Source: Deinococcales bacterium
GTDB lineage: Bacteria; Deinococcota; Deinococci; Deinococcales; JAAFIG01
Direction: 5' to 3'
NCBI GenBank assembly: GCA_013298595.1
Contig: JAAFIG010000001.1
Coordinates: 62,001-126,000, forward strand
DNA length: 64,000 bases
Shown here piece by piece: positions 44,714-53,811 of this stretch. The notes beneath the pieces were generated by a model. That model did no database searches, was not told the origin of the DNA, and saw nothing but the letters and a program-made list of their open reading frames with translations. The position numbers and the translations under genes are program-made. The stretch's first letter is position 1. The number at the start of each line of letters is the position of its first letter.

Positions 44714-45840
44714 ATTTAACCCTAAATCGACCACTTTGGGATGATCATCCGTGGGTAGCATTACCAAAGCTCGAGGCTGATGCCAGTTGTGATGTTTGTG
44801 TTGTTGGTTTAGGTGGCAGTGGTTTAGCGGCAACACTCGAGGCATTACAACACGGTGCCAGTGTTATTGCTGTGGATGGCAACCAAGTTGGGTCTGGTGC
44901 GGCTGGACGAAATGGTGGTTTTATGCTGGCAGGAGCTGCTAAATTTCATCATCAAGTGGTGGCGGAAATTGGCGCAGCCAAAGCTACAGCCTTGTACCAT
45001 GCAACACTTGCAGAAATAGAGCATCTGATTGCTTTGACACCCACTGCAATTCGGCGCACTGGCAGTATTCGTTTGGCAAGTTCGGCAGATGAACTCGAGG
45101 ATTGTGCTGTGCAATTGGCTACAATGCAAGCTGATGGTTTACCCGTTGAAAGCTTTGAAGGGCAAGAAGGCATTGGGCTGCATTTCCCCAAAGATTGCGC
45201 CATGAACCCGTTAGCTCGAGTGCGACTCTTAGCCCAAATTGCGCTGCAACGTGGCGCACAGTTATTTGAGAACACATTGGTCAAACAGCTCGAGTCTGGG
45301 GTTGTTCGTACCGAACATTACCGCATATTTGCAAAAAAAATTATTGTTGCTGTAGATGGTAAACTCGAGCAAATTTTTCCTCAGTTACAGTCTCGAGTTC
45401 GCACAACCCGTTTACAAATGCTCGGTACAGCTCCGACAGCTGCTCGTTTTGCCAAACCTGTTTATGCTCGTTGGGGGTACGAATACTGGCAACAACAACC
45501 CGATGGACGGATTACCATTGGTGGATTCCGTGATCATTTTGAGAACAACGAATGGACTCTCGAGCACACCCCAAGCGAGGAATTACAAACCCATCTCGAG
45601 CAATTTTTGCGCGTAGACCTTGGTGTCAATGCTCAAATCACGCATCGTTGGGCTGCCAGTGTTTCCTATAGCCAAACGGGTTTACCCATTCTCGAGGAGA
45701 TGCAACCAGATGTCTGGGCAGTTGGTGCGTACAACGGCACAGGCAATGTTATGGGTAGTATTTATGCTCGAGCAGCTGTTCGGCAAGCATTAGGTATGAC
45801 TTCAAGCGATTATATTGTTTATACCAAGGCATCTACCTGA
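44710..45840 (+). CDS. FAD-dependent oxidoreductase of the DAO family
   Basis: The 376-residue protein has an N-terminal dinucleotide-binding motif (VCVVGLGGSGLAATLEALQHGASVIAVDG) and a D-amino-acid-oxidase-type core (SGAAGRNGGFMLAG), a C-terminal WGYEYWQQQPDGRITIGGFRD strand, and SYSQTGLPILEEMQPDVWAVGAYNGTGNVMGSIYAR. It oxidises an amine substrate, probably of the sarcosine/glycine/gamma-glutamylputrescine class. ATGA overlap with pdxH means co-translation. Its 3' end overlaps the convergent pterin dehydratase by 22 bases. Confidence 0.88.
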   Translation: MNLTLNRPLWDDHPWVALPKLEADASCDVCVVGLGGSGLAATLEALQHGASVIAVDGNQVGSGAAGRNGGFMLAGAAKFHHQVVAEIGAAKATALYHATLAEIEHLIALTPTAIRRTGSIRLASSADELEDCAVQLATMQADGLPVESFEGQEGIGLHFPKDCAMNPLARVRLLAQIALQRGAQLFENTLVKQLESGVVRTEHYRIFAKKIIVAVDGKLEQIFPQLQSRVRTTRLQMLGTAPTAARFAKPVYARWGYEYWQQQPDGRITIGGFRDHFENNEWTLEHTPSEELQTHLEQFLRVDLGVNAQITHRWAASVSYSQTGLPILEEMQPDVWAVGAYNGTGNVMGSIYARAAVRQALGMTSSDYIVYTKAST

Positions 45841-46097
45841 GTAGCCGCCGCAAAGTCCAGAATCGTGATGCCATCCACGCTATGGGTTAGGTATGCCACA
45901 CGAACTTTTTTCCAACCTATCTCGAGACTATCAGGATGATGATCTATGGCTTCGGATAGCATGGCAACTCGGACAGCGAATGCCACACCACTCGAGTAAG
46001 CATCGAATATAAAATGCCGTACCAAGTGCTTTCCCTCGAGTATCCACGCTGGTTGTTCGGCGAGACGTTCTTGAATGTCGGTATCAGTCAGTTTCAT
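45819..46097 (-). CDS. Pterin-4a-carbinolamine dehydratase
   Basis: The 92-residue protein shows the PCD motif LSEAIDHHPDSLEIGWKKVRVAYLTHSVDGIT, with the catalytic His pair. It dehydrates 4a-hydroxytetrahydrobiopterin to regenerate the pterin cofactor of aromatic-amino-acid hydroxylases. No hydroxylase is encoded in the window. TAAGCT is seven bases before ATG, inside a perfect palindrome. The stop lies inside the convergent oxidoreductase gene. Confidence 0.93.
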   Translation of the reverse strand: MKLTDTDIQERLAEQPAWILEGKHLVRHFIFDAYSSGVAFAVRVAMLSEAIDHHPDSLEIGWKKVRVAYLTHSVDGITILDFAAATQVDALV

Positions 46098-46116
46098 TTG
46101 TAATAGCTTATTACAA
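46098..46116 (-). promoter_or_regulatory. Palindrome over the pterin dehydratase -10
   Basis: TTGTAATA-N3-TATTACAA is a perfect 8-base-arm inverted repeat whose centre overlaps the -10 TAAGCT. It ends directly before the ATG, so it could be an operator. It also ends near the stop of the HAD gene (46120). Confidence 0.45.
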
Positions 46117-46119
46117 TTA

Positions 46120-46773
46120 CTACATTTTTTCTGCTATTTGCTGCAACGAGACACCTGCCAGTGTCGCTATTTTATGCACACCTTTTGGGAACTCGAGATT
46201 CTTGGTCACATTATTTGGTATGGCAATACATGTCACACCAGCGGCTAGTGCGGCTTTACAACCATTTGGTGAATCCTCGAGAATAATTGCCTCAGCAGGC
46301 TCGAGCTGCAATTTTTGTAATGCCAGTAAAAACAAAGCTGGGTCTGGTTTGACATGTTCAACTTCGTATCGGGTAGCAAGTGCATCAAAATACTCGAGGA
46401 TTCCGTGTTTAGCTGTCCAATCTGAGACCCAATCAAAACTGCTCGAGGAAGCAATAGCAAGTTTTAAGCCTGCGGCTTTGCTTTCTAGCATTAAGGCTTT
46501 GGTACCTGGTAATAAATCCGAAGCGGCGATGCGTTTAAGCACTTCGGTACGATGCTCGAGTTCTAAGATTTCTCTGGGTAGCGCCGTACCTACTTTTTGC
46601 TCGAGGTCTTGCCAAGGGTCAAATGCGCCCCATGTGCCAATACCTTTGCCCCAATCGGCTGGATCAAGTTCTTGGTTATAACGCTTATATAATTCTTGCC
46701 AGACAGTAAATTCTGGTGTTTCGGTATCTAAAATTGTGCCATCAAAATCAAAAATTAAGGCTTTCAAACTCAT
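46120..46773 (-). CDS. HAD-superfamily phosphatase (beta-phosphoglucomutase-like)
   Basis: The 217-residue protein has motif I FDFDGTILDTETPEF, a helical cap, motif II in LAIASSSSF, motif III Lys in HVKPDPALF, and motif IV ILEDSPNGCKAALAAG. This subgroup includes beta-phosphoglucomutases and sugar-phosphate phosphatases; the DGTILDTE beginning fits either. The promoter is TATGCT six bases before ATG. The -10 overlaps a CTCGAG copy: the 13-mer GGGTATGCTCGAG is also found before the CobW gene. Confidence 0.9.
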   Translation of the reverse strand: MSLKALIFDFDGTILDTETPEFTVWQELYKRYNQELDPADWGKGIGTWGAFDPWQDLEQKVGTALPREILELEHRTEVLKRIAASDLLPGTKALMLESKAAGLKLAIASSSSFDWVSDWTAKHGILEYFDALATRYEVEHVKPDPALFLLALQKLQLEPAEAIILEDSPNGCKAALAAGVTCIAIPNNVTKNLEFPKGVHKIATLAGVSLQQIAEKM

Positions 46774-46849
46774 ACCTCGAGCATACCCGCTTTTGTTTGC
46801 AGTGTGTCATACCGTTTCCAGATTCAAAGCTCGAGTAGATTAAGTGTCT

Positions 46850-48283
46850 ATGTCTTCAACTTTTACTGGCGAAACCAGAGCTTTTATTGCGGGGCAATGG
46901 GTGACAACCTCAAACACCTTTGCAGTGACCAATCCTTTTGATGGGGCACAAGTAGCTCGAGTGGCGGATTGCGATGCCAGTCATGCCCAAACAGCCCTTG
47001 AAGCCAGTGTTGCCGCTTTTACGTGGTGGAGTAAAACCACGGCGTATGAGCGATCGGCTTTGCTGAAAAAATGGCATGCTTTGATGTTGCGTGACGAACA
47101 AGAAATAGCCCGAATGATTGCCCTCGAGATGGGCAAACCTGTTTCTGAAGCACTCGGAGAGGTTCGTTATGCGGCTGGATTTATCGAATGGTACGCCGAA
47201 GAAGCCAAACGAGTCTACGGCGAAACCATTCCCAGTCAATTTGCCCATAAACGCTTATTTGCCATTCGCCAGCCAGTTGGTGCGGTTTACGCAGTCACAC
47301 CGTGGAATTTTCCAGCTGCCATGGTAACCCGCAAACTTGCACCTGCACTTGCCGCAGGTTGCACCATGATTCTTAAACCTGCTGAGCAAAGCCCCTTAAC
47401 TGCCTTGAAATTAGCACAACTCTGGCTCGAGGCTGGTGGTCATGGCGATGTTTTTCAAGTCATTACCACTAACGACCCAATTGGTGTTTCCAAAATCATG
47501 ATGCAAGACGAACGCATTCGTAAAATTACATTTACAGGTAGCACCGAAGTTGGCAAAATCCTGACCAAACAAGCCGCTGACACCTTAAAACGTGTTTCGA
47601 TGGAACTTGGTGGGCATGCCCCGTACCTCATTTTTGCCGATGCTGACCTCGAGCAAGCCGTTAAAGATGTGATTGCTTGTAAATTCCGCAATGCAGGTCA
47701 AACTTGTGTTTGCACTAACCGCGTCTATGTGCAACGCGATATTGTGGCAGCTTTCACCGAAAAACTTGGCGCAGCTGTTGCTGCCCTGAAAATTGGTGAT
47801 CCACTCGAGACCAGCACGCAAATCGGACCTGTTGTAGACCAAGCTGGACTTGAAAAAGTTATACGCCATGTATCCGATGCTGTCAGCAAAGGTGCCACTA
47901 TTGTTACTGGTGGAAAAGTTGAACAAGGGCTGATTTTCCAACCAACCGTGCTTGGAAATGTCTCGAGCAATATGCTGGTCTTACAAGAAGAAACCTTTGG
48001 TCCTGTGGCACCAATTATTGCTTTTGATACCGAAAGCGAAGCCATAAGCGCTGCTAATAACACCCCATTTGGCTTAGCCGCTTATATTTGGACAAAAGAT
48101 ATCTCCAGAGCTGTGCGCGTTGCCGAAAGCCTCGAGTATGGCATTATTGGTTTAAACGATGCCGTACCAAGTACTGTTCAAGCTCCTTTTGGTGGAGTTA
48201 AACAAAGTGGTTATGGACGCGAAGGTGGGCATTGGGGACTCGAGGAATACTTGTTTGTTAAATATGTTTCGTTGGGTATTTAA
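46850..48283 (+). CDS. NAD(P)-dependent succinate-semialdehyde dehydrogenase family enzyme
   Basis: The ~477-residue aldehyde dehydrogenase has PWNFPAAMVTRKLAPALAAGCTMILKPAEQSPLTAL for cofactor binding, FTGSTEVGKIL, the general base in SMELGGHAPYLIF, and the nucleophile in FRNAGQTCVCTNR. The C-terminal QAPFGGVKQSGYGREGGHWGLEEY matches the SSADH (GabD) subgroup. ATG 46850 lies eight bases after TAGATT. A GTG two codons upstream would give only a two-base spacing. No GABA transaminase is nearby. Confidence 0.88.
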   Translation: MSSTFTGETRAFIAGQWVTTSNTFAVTNPFDGAQVARVADCDASHAQTALEASVAAFTWWSKTTAYERSALLKKWHALMLRDEQEIARMIALEMGKPVSEALGEVRYAAGFIEWYAEEAKRVYGETIPSQFAHKRLFAIRQPVGAVYAVTPWNFPAAMVTRKLAPALAAGCTMILKPAEQSPLTALKLAQLWLEAGGHGDVFQVITTNDPIGVSKIMMQDERIRKITFTGSTEVGKILTKQAADTLKRVSMELGGHAPYLIFADADLEQAVKDVIACKFRNAGQTCVCTNRVYVQRDIVAAFTEKLGAAVAALKIGDPLETSTQIGPVVDQAGLEKVIRHVSDAVSKGATIVTGGKVEQGLIFQPTVLGNVSSNMLVLQEETFGPVAPIIAFDTESEAISAANNTPFGLAAYIWTKDISRAVRVAESLEYGIIGLNDAVPSTVQAPFGGVKQSGYGREGGHWGLEEYLFVKYVSLGI

Positions 48284-48367
48284 ATACTACATTTCAATAG
48301 ATACCACAGGGCGAACTTTAAATGTGTCACAGCCGCGAAAAATTGAAAACCGAACTGTTGGCTATAA

Positions 48368-48397
48368 AAAACCCTCGTCTGCTTAGACGAGGGTTTT
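48368..48397. terminator. Bidirectional terminator between aldehyde dehydrogenase and bacilliredoxin genes
   Basis: A 13-base-pair stem (48368-48380 with 48385-48397, AAAACCCTCGTCT) with a 4-base loop, flanked by A and T runs. It lies between two convergent stops. Confidence 0.9.
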
Positions 48398-48408
48398 ACT
48401 GTTAAATT

Positions 48409-49065
48409 TTACAGAGCATTCATTTGTTGACGCAATTCTTGGACTCGCTCGAGTAACGGTGCAACAGCTCCTATTTCTTGTTGCTGCATCTCGAGTTGGA
48501 CAATGGCTCCTGCATGAATATGATGGTCGTCTGGGTTACCAAACAAGCTGTCTAATAAGGAAAATTCGTCTTGTGAACGCAGATTTGCATCGTTGCGGAA
48601 CATCTCGAGGTATGTCCATTGGAATTGCTGTTCGGAGATGCTACCTGCAATGTATTTATCCATTAAGTTCTTATAGGGGTCTAAGCTGGTGCGTTTCTCG
48701 GCAGCAACGACTTCGCCTGCAACGGGTGGTAAGTGCTGCTCAAGGTTTGGCTCGAGGTTTTCTTTGGTGATATTCCAGTTATCTAAGTCAAATTTGGCTT
48801 GTTGATCGCGGAAAACAATAATTTGTGGGCTTTGATGGACAATGCCTGTGATTTCTGCAACATGGTTACTGGCTGGGCGGCTTTCAACAACCCGAATCAC
48901 TCCAACGGGTACGTCTGGGCGTTGACTGAGGTACGATTCGATATTTCCCCAACCTTGCATGGTTTTATGGCACGTACCTGCTTTGAAAATGGCACACGTT
49001 GGATTTTCTGAAATAAATACATTTACTTCTTCTGGTGTGGTTAGAGCAAACATTCTTTCGCGCAT
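48409..49065 (-). CDS. Bacilliredoxin-like (YtxJ/DUF2847) domain fused to a colicin-immunity-like domain
   Basis: The 218-residue protein has an N-terminal thioredoxin-fold domain (~1-105) like YtxJ, with IFKAGTCHKTMQGW at the active site. Cys32 is present, but the usual TCPIS-type surroundings read TCHKT. A C-terminal domain at ~130-190 (LDPYKNLMDKYIAGSISEQQFQWTYLEMFRNDA … SLLDSLFGNPDDHHI) resembles the bacterial self-protective colicin-immunity fold. It ends in a helical Gln-rich tail. AAGAGG precedes ATG. The function of the fusion is unknown. Confidence 0.68.
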   Translation of the reverse strand: MRERMFALTTPEEVNVFISENPTCAIFKAGTCHKTMQGWGNIESYLSQRPDVPVGVIRVVESRPASNHVAEITGIVHQSPQIIVFRDQQAKFDLDNWNITKENLEPNLEQHLPPVAGEVVAAEKRTSLDPYKNLMDKYIAGSISEQQFQWTYLEMFRNDANLRSQDEFSLLDSLFGNPDDHHIHAGAIVQLEMQQQEIGAVAPLLERVQELRQQMNAL

Positions 49066-49134
49066 AGATACCTCTTTCTTGGTGTATTGTGCCGCATAAT
49101 CGCCTGAGAAAGGGTTAGGCAGATAACATGGGGG

Positions 49135-49695
49135 CTAAGGCTTACTGCCCATTCGCTCGAGGGCTGCATCAAAGTTCAGATGGTTAAATAAATAATGTGC
49201 CAGCATCGTGGGGATTAAGCTGTTAGAAACAATTGTAATGATACCAAAGAGCATACCAATACAACCTGTCCAGAGAGTGTAACCCCAAGCAGCTCGAGGA
49301 GCTGGGTGAAAAGCAGCAAAGATGATGGCTTGGAGGATCAGTGCAAGCCAGATTGGGAGAAATTTGATGCCTAAGCCAAGCAGTAATCCTCGGAAGAAAA
49401 GTTCTTCGCCAATACCACTGGTGAGCGATAAAGCAAAAGCCCAGACTGGGGTTAAATTTAATTGCCAAATAATTCCCTCGAGTTGTCCACCTGCTAAGCG
49501 AAAACTTGGGATGTATTGCTCGAAGGTGCTGGATAAAAACATGGCTAAGCAAAAAGCTGTCAGACTGGCAAATAAAGCAATCTCTGGGCTGGTGTCTAGT
49601 AATGGAATACCCAGCAATCGGCTACCAATATAACCAATCAGCATCATGGCAATACCGGGTAAGGCTAAAAGAATTTTAATATCAACTCGGCGCAC
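49135..49695 (-). CDS. CPBP-family intramembrane metalloprotease
   Basis: The 186-residue protein has about five to six membrane segments and the CPBP (Abi) motifs: GIGEELFFRGLLLG (EExxxR), FAAFHP and AHYLFNHLNF. Members cleave prenylated substrates or act in bacteriocin immunity or chaperone roles. It starts with GTG and lies four bases after the CobW stop, indicating one operon. Confidence 0.85.
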   Translation of the reverse strand: MRRVDIKILLALPGIAMMLIGYIGSRLLGIPLLDTSPEIALFASLTAFCLAMFLSSTFEQYIPSFRLAGGQLEGIIWQLNLTPVWAFALSLTSGIGEELFFRGLLLGLGIKFLPIWLALILQAIIFAAFHPAPRAAWGYTLWTGCIGMLFGIITIVSNSLIPTMLAHYLFNHLNFDAALERMGSKP

Positions 49696-49699
49696 AAAT

Positions 49700-50653
49700 T
49701 TATCGGCGTGGCATCAAAGGCAGATGCAATTGAGCGAAAGCCTCACGGTACTCAGTTTCCTCGAGTCCACGTCCAATCACCACTAAACTCGAGTTACCTT
49801 CGTGGCGTTGTGCCCCTTTGGTGACTTTAACGATTTCTCGAACAGCTTGGAAAATAATTTCATCAGGAATTTGACGAAACGCCAGAAAACCTTTGGCGCG
49901 AAAAACATTGCCTGGTCGTGCCAGAATCAGTTCTTCCATAAAAGCATTCCATGCCATTGCATCAAGCGGTTCTTTGTGGTGCAAGGTAAAAGTTTTAATC
50001 CCTTGGGTGTGTTTATGCTCATGCCCATCAGGTTGCCAATCGGATTCAAAGGCACCTTGCTCGAGTTGAGCTTTGGCATCCACATTGGCATTGATACTCT
50101 CAACAATCTGCCCCAACGGATTAAGTTGCTGCACTAAACCTCTGGCAACCTCGAGTTGTTCTGGTGTAGCTAAATCAGTTTTATTGAGAATAATACTGCT
50201 GGCATACGCAAGTTGCACTGCTCCTTCGGGCACTTCTTGCAGCGTTTGATACAAATTTCGGGCATCGGCAACACCAATAATGCCATCTAAATCAAAGATA
50301 TGACGCAGTTGCGGCTCGAGCACTGTTTGTGCCACTGGCACTGGGTCGGCAAGCCCCGAAAGTTCAACAATTAAATGCTCGGGTGGGTTTTTACGTAAAC
50401 TCAGTTTCAGCATTGCTTCGGCAAGATCATCGCGTCCAGCGCAGCACAGGCAACCATCGGAAAATTCGGTAACACCGTCTTCGTCCATATTTTCGATCAG
50501 TGCACCATCAACGTTAACATCACCGAATTCATTGACAATCACACCAAATCGTTTTTGACCCGTTTTAATTAAATGATTGACCAATGTGGTTTTGCCAGCC
50601 CCTAAGAAACCACCAACAACAGTCACAGGAATTTTTTGCTTAAAAGTAAACAT
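49700..50653 (-). CDS. CobW/COG0523-type G3E GTPase
   Basis: The ~317-residue protein has Walker A VVGGFLGAGKTTLVNHL, the metal-binding SDGCLCCAGRDDL (CxCC), Walker B-like VELSGLADP, and NKTD. The C-terminal CobW_C domain follows (GIKTFTLHHKEPLDAMAWNAFMEELI … RAKGFLAF). These GTPases act as metal chaperones, often for zinc. A His-rich loop (DGHEHKHTQG) supports metal handling. I start at ATG 50653: TATGCT lies seven bases upstream. The longer frame adds four residues. Confidence 0.92.
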   Translation of the reverse strand: MFTFKQKIPVTVVGGFLGAGKTTLVNHLIKTGQKRFGVIVNEFGDVNVDGALIENMDEDGVTEFSDGCLCCAGRDDLAEAMLKLSLRKNPPEHLIVELSGLADPVPVAQTVLEPQLRHIFDLDGIIGVADARNLYQTLQEVPEGAVQLAYASSIILNKTDLATPEQLEVARGLVQQLNPLGQIVESINANVDAKAQLEQGAFESDWQPDGHEHKHTQGIKTFTLHHKEPLDAMAWNAFMEELILARPGNVFRAKGFLAFRQIPDEIIFQAVREIVKVTKGAQRHEGNSSLVVIGRGLEETEYREAFAQLHLPLMPRR

Positions 50654-50968
50654 CTGCTCGAGCATACCCAGTTTTGATGTGTTTTGTCGTGACTTGTACT
50701 ACGCGTTTGTGCTACCTTCGACTTTGGTCTAACAGGATTAACAGACTTTCTTCTATGCCAAGAGTATGTTAGAAGTAGTTGGGTCATGGCTTATTGCAAG
50801 CTATGTTTGCAGCTCGCTGGAGAAACAAGTTCTATGACATGGTGTGATTGTTGCTATGATTGGTTGATTGTACGTTATGATTCAAGTGTTATATTTATCA
50901 CATATTAACAAATCTGCTGTGATACTCGGCTCCCGACCTCTTTTTGCAGAAAGGCTCTTCTCAGGTTC
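50654..50968. other. Spacer with the likely HD-GYP promoter
   Basis: No ORF with support. The first 13 bases hold the CobW -10. An AT-rich stretch (50877-50925, including TTATATTTATCACATATTAAC) is a likely promoter zone for the gene at 50969, but I cannot fix the boxes. No terminator is needed since both genes diverge. Confidence 0.45.
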
Positions 50969-53734
50969 ATGAATTGGCTTGATCTGGCAACTGCGGTTGG
51001 AACTCTTGGCTTGCTACTACTGCTGCATCAGCGTCGCAGCCGTTTTGGACGGCTAGGATTTTTAATTGGCTTAGTCATCGCTGTACTGATGGCATGGACT
51101 GTACAAATTTCCCAACCAGATGCTTGGTTATTTGACGCGTTTTATGTTGTCATCCAAGCAGCTTTACTAATAGATTATTTGCTCGAGAAAACTGTGCCGT
51201 GGCGTGCAGCAGTATTAGTCACAACTTTTGCAACTGGGTTTTTAGCTTTACTCGAGTCCAGTGGTTTATTACTGTTTTTAGGTGTTAACCCACATGGTTC
51301 TTTGATGGCGTGGCATGGTGTTTTTATGTTAGTCACAGCCGCTGTACTGGTTGGTTTTGATTTGCTGCTCAAACGTTGGGGGCTAACTCGTATCAATATT
51401 TTATTTGTACTGGTTGGTGCAGCTGGTTGGGTATGGTGGCGTTTTCTTGAACGCCCATACAGCCTCGAGTCACATCTTATTCTGGCAGCCGTTGCGTTGG
51501 TGATGATGGCATTTTACTTAGAGCAAAGCAATCCTCGGCAAACCATTCCCGCTTCGCAAATGGTGGCGTACCAAAGTTTGCTTGGAACCCTCGAGCGTTT
51601 AGCCAACACCACCCGTAATGGCACTAACTTTAGCGATAATTTACTGACCACCATGTTTGGCACAGCGCGTTTAATGGTTGGAGGCAATTCTGACCAAGAA
51701 CTCTGGGGGCGTTTACTGGATGCGGCAGTCTTACTTGTTCCTGGGGCAGAAGCAGGTAGTTTACGTTTACGGATTGGTACAAATTTTCGTTATGTAGCAC
51801 AACAAGGGCATAACAGTACTTTAATTGGTGTGGAATTAAACGAACAAAATGCTCGAGAATGGCATGGCGATGTGATGGGATGGCATCGTGGTGATCCGCG
51901 CATTGTACGCCAACCACAAATTTTTCTTGGACAAAATCCGATTTTGCAACAACAAATTTTTGCCACTAAAAAATTGCGAGCCAATTTATACTTACCCATC
52001 GTTGTGGGCAACGAAGTGGTCGCAGATTTAAACTTAGATAATTTTTCCAACGAAAATGCTTTTAACCAAGATTCTATTCGAGGTGCACGCCAATTTGCTG
52101 TTCAACTAGCCGCCCTGATGAGTGCCCAACGTGAACGCTCAGACCTCGAAGCACGTTCTCGAGAATTCACCAGTTTAGAAGCCGTCGCCGAAGCTTTACA
52201 TGATGCCAGAACACCAGCCCGCATTGCCGAAAGTGTCCTCGAGCAAGCTGTCATGTTATTGAACGTGCCACATTCAGCATTTTTATTAGTAGCCTCTGAT
52301 AATTCGCATCTCAAAATCTTATCCGCCCGTGGTTTATTTCAAATCATGGTTTCAGGCGCAGTCCCTCGGGGACAAGGTTTATCGTGGGCAGCGCTGGAAG
52401 CCAGAGGCACAGTTTACTCGAGTAGTGCCATGCAAGACCCTCGAGCCTTTGATCCAACACCTAATGATGACAGCCCACCACATAGCCAATTAACTGTGCC
52501 AATTCTCGATTCTCATGGTGCACCACTTGGCGTACTACTAGTCGCTCGAAATTTACCAGAGCAATTCACCAATTTAGATCAGCGTTTAACCGAAGTGATT
52601 GCCAAAGTGGCTGGCAGTGCTTTAGAGCGAATTCGGGCTACTGAAAGCTTAGAGCGGCAAATTTTTGAAAGCCGTAACCTACTCAATTTAGCGCGTTTAC
52701 TCGAGGGTAACGATGCCGCTTCGCTCGAGAGCGCCTTAGAACGTGTCCGACAATTAGCAGTTGCTGATGCTGTTGTCTTACTCCGCATTGAAAATGGTTT
52801 TTTTATTCTCCAAAGCGAAGTGGGTAAAAACCCAAACCCACAAACCATTGCTCGTAGCCTCCAACTCGAGCCACTGCTGGCATGGGCGAGACAACCCGTA
52901 CAACGCACCTTAGAGCTAAGTATTGACACTGTTGGCACTGGCATGCGCGAAATCGGTGTACGTTCGATGCTGGCAACCATGCTTGACGGCGGTGGCACAT
53001 TACTTGGAGCATTGGTGGTCTACCGCTTTGAACAACAAGGTTGGACTCGTAGCGAAAAACCTCTGATTGAAGCAGCTGGTGGCATGATCGGTGCGTTATT
53101 ATCACGCTTAGAACGCCTTGAGACCTTAGAAGCTGCCTACGAAGGCGCACTTGCCATGATCGGTAAATCACTCGAGATGCGCGACCTCGAAACAGGTAAC
53201 CATACCGAACGCGTTGCCCATTTAGCCGTTCGCATGGCAAAAGCATTACAATTACCCGATAGTGAATTACGGGCTGTGCGTTGGGGAGCCTATCTGCACG
53301 ATGTTGGTAAATTTGCTATATCCGATGAAGTACTACGTAAACCCGCTAAACTCAATGCCGAGGAACGCCGTCTGATCGAACAGCACCCACAAAATGGCTT
53401 TGAACTGATCAAAGATATTCCCTTCTTACCAATCACCACCAAACACATTGTTTTGTACCACCACGAACGCTGGGATGGCATGGGTTACCCTAGTCGTTTA
53501 GCCACCGAGAATATTCCGTTAGCAGCCCGAATTTTCGCTGTTTGTGATGTCTTTGATGCCCTACAAAGTAAACGTTCCTATAAAGCCGCTTTTTCCATTG
53601 AACGCACCATTGCCGAACTCTATGCCAGTGCCCACAGCGGACATTTAGAACTGCGCTTGGTGCGTTTACTTGAGCAAATCCTTAAAGAAGATGGCACCAC
53701 TTTACGCACTCAATCCGAGTTATTCAAACTCTAA
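50969..53734 (+). CDS. Membrane-bound GAF/HD-GYP cyclic-di-GMP phosphodiesterase
   Basis: The 921-residue protein has an N-terminal domain with about seven membrane helices (~1-190), three GAF-like domains (~230-390, ~405-560, ~570-700) and a C-terminal HD-GYP domain (~715-900): NHTERVAHLAVRMAKAL, YLHDVGKFAI, IVLYHHERWDGMGYPSRL (GYP loop) and IFAVCDVFDALQSKRSYK. HD-GYP enzymes degrade c-di-GMP to GMP. All signature residues are there, so it should be active, with the GAF domains as small-molecule sensors. Confidence 0.92.
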   Translation: MNWLDLATAVGTLGLLLLLHQRRSRFGRLGFLIGLVIAVLMAWTVQISQPDAWLFDAFYVVIQAALLIDYLLEKTVPWRAAVLVTTFATGFLALLESSGLLLFLGVNPHGSLMAWHGVFMLVTAAVLVGFDLLLKRWGLTRINILFVLVGAAGWVWWRFLERPYSLESHLILAAVALVMMAFYLEQSNPRQTIPASQMVAYQSLLGTLERLANTTRNGTNFSDNLLTTMFGTARLMVGGNSDQELWGRLLDAAVLLVPGAEAGSLRLRIGTNFRYVAQQGHNSTLIGVELNEQNAREWHGDVMGWHRGDPRIVRQPQIFLGQNPILQQQIFATKKLRANLYLPIVVGNEVVADLNLDNFSNENAFNQDSIRGARQFAVQLAALMSAQRERSDLEARSREFTSLEAVAEALHDARTPARIAESVLEQAVMLLNVPHSAFLLVASDNSHLKILSARGLFQIMVSGAVPRGQGLSWAALEARGTVYSSSAMQDPRAFDPTPNDDSPPHSQLTVPILDSHGAPLGVLLVARNLPEQFTNLDQRLTEVIAKVAGSALERIRATESLERQIFESRNLLNLARLLEGNDAASLESALERVRQLAVADAVVLLRIENGFFILQSEVGKNPNPQTIARSLQLEPLLAWARQPVQRTLELSIDTVGTGMREIGVRSMLATMLDGGGTLLGALVVYRFEQQGWTRSEKPLIEAAGGMIGALLSRLERLETLEAAYEGALAMIGKSLEMRDLETGNHTERVAHLAVRMAKALQLPDSELRAVRWGAYLHDVGKFAISDEVLRKPAKLNAEERRLIEQHPQNGFELIKDIPFLPITTKHIVLYHHERWDGMGYPSRLATENIPLAARIFAVCDVFDALQSKRSYKAAFSIERTIAELYASAHSGHLELRLVRLLEQILKEDGTTLRTQSELFKL

Positions 53735-53760
53735 AACTCGAGACAACCTAAAAACTAAAA

Positions 53761-53788
53761 TACCCCTCGAGTTATGGCTCGAGGGGTA
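53761..53788 (-). terminator. CTCGAG-containing terminator
   Basis: TACCCCTCGAG (53761-53771) and its complement (53778-53788) form an 11-base-pair stem with a 6-base loop; each arm contains one CTCGAG. On the minus strand a T-rich run follows, so it terminates the gene at 53812-54263; readthrough from the HD-GYP gene would see no T run. Confidence 0.75.
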
Positions 53789-53811
53789 CCGTTGGTGCTG
53801 GTATAAATTCA

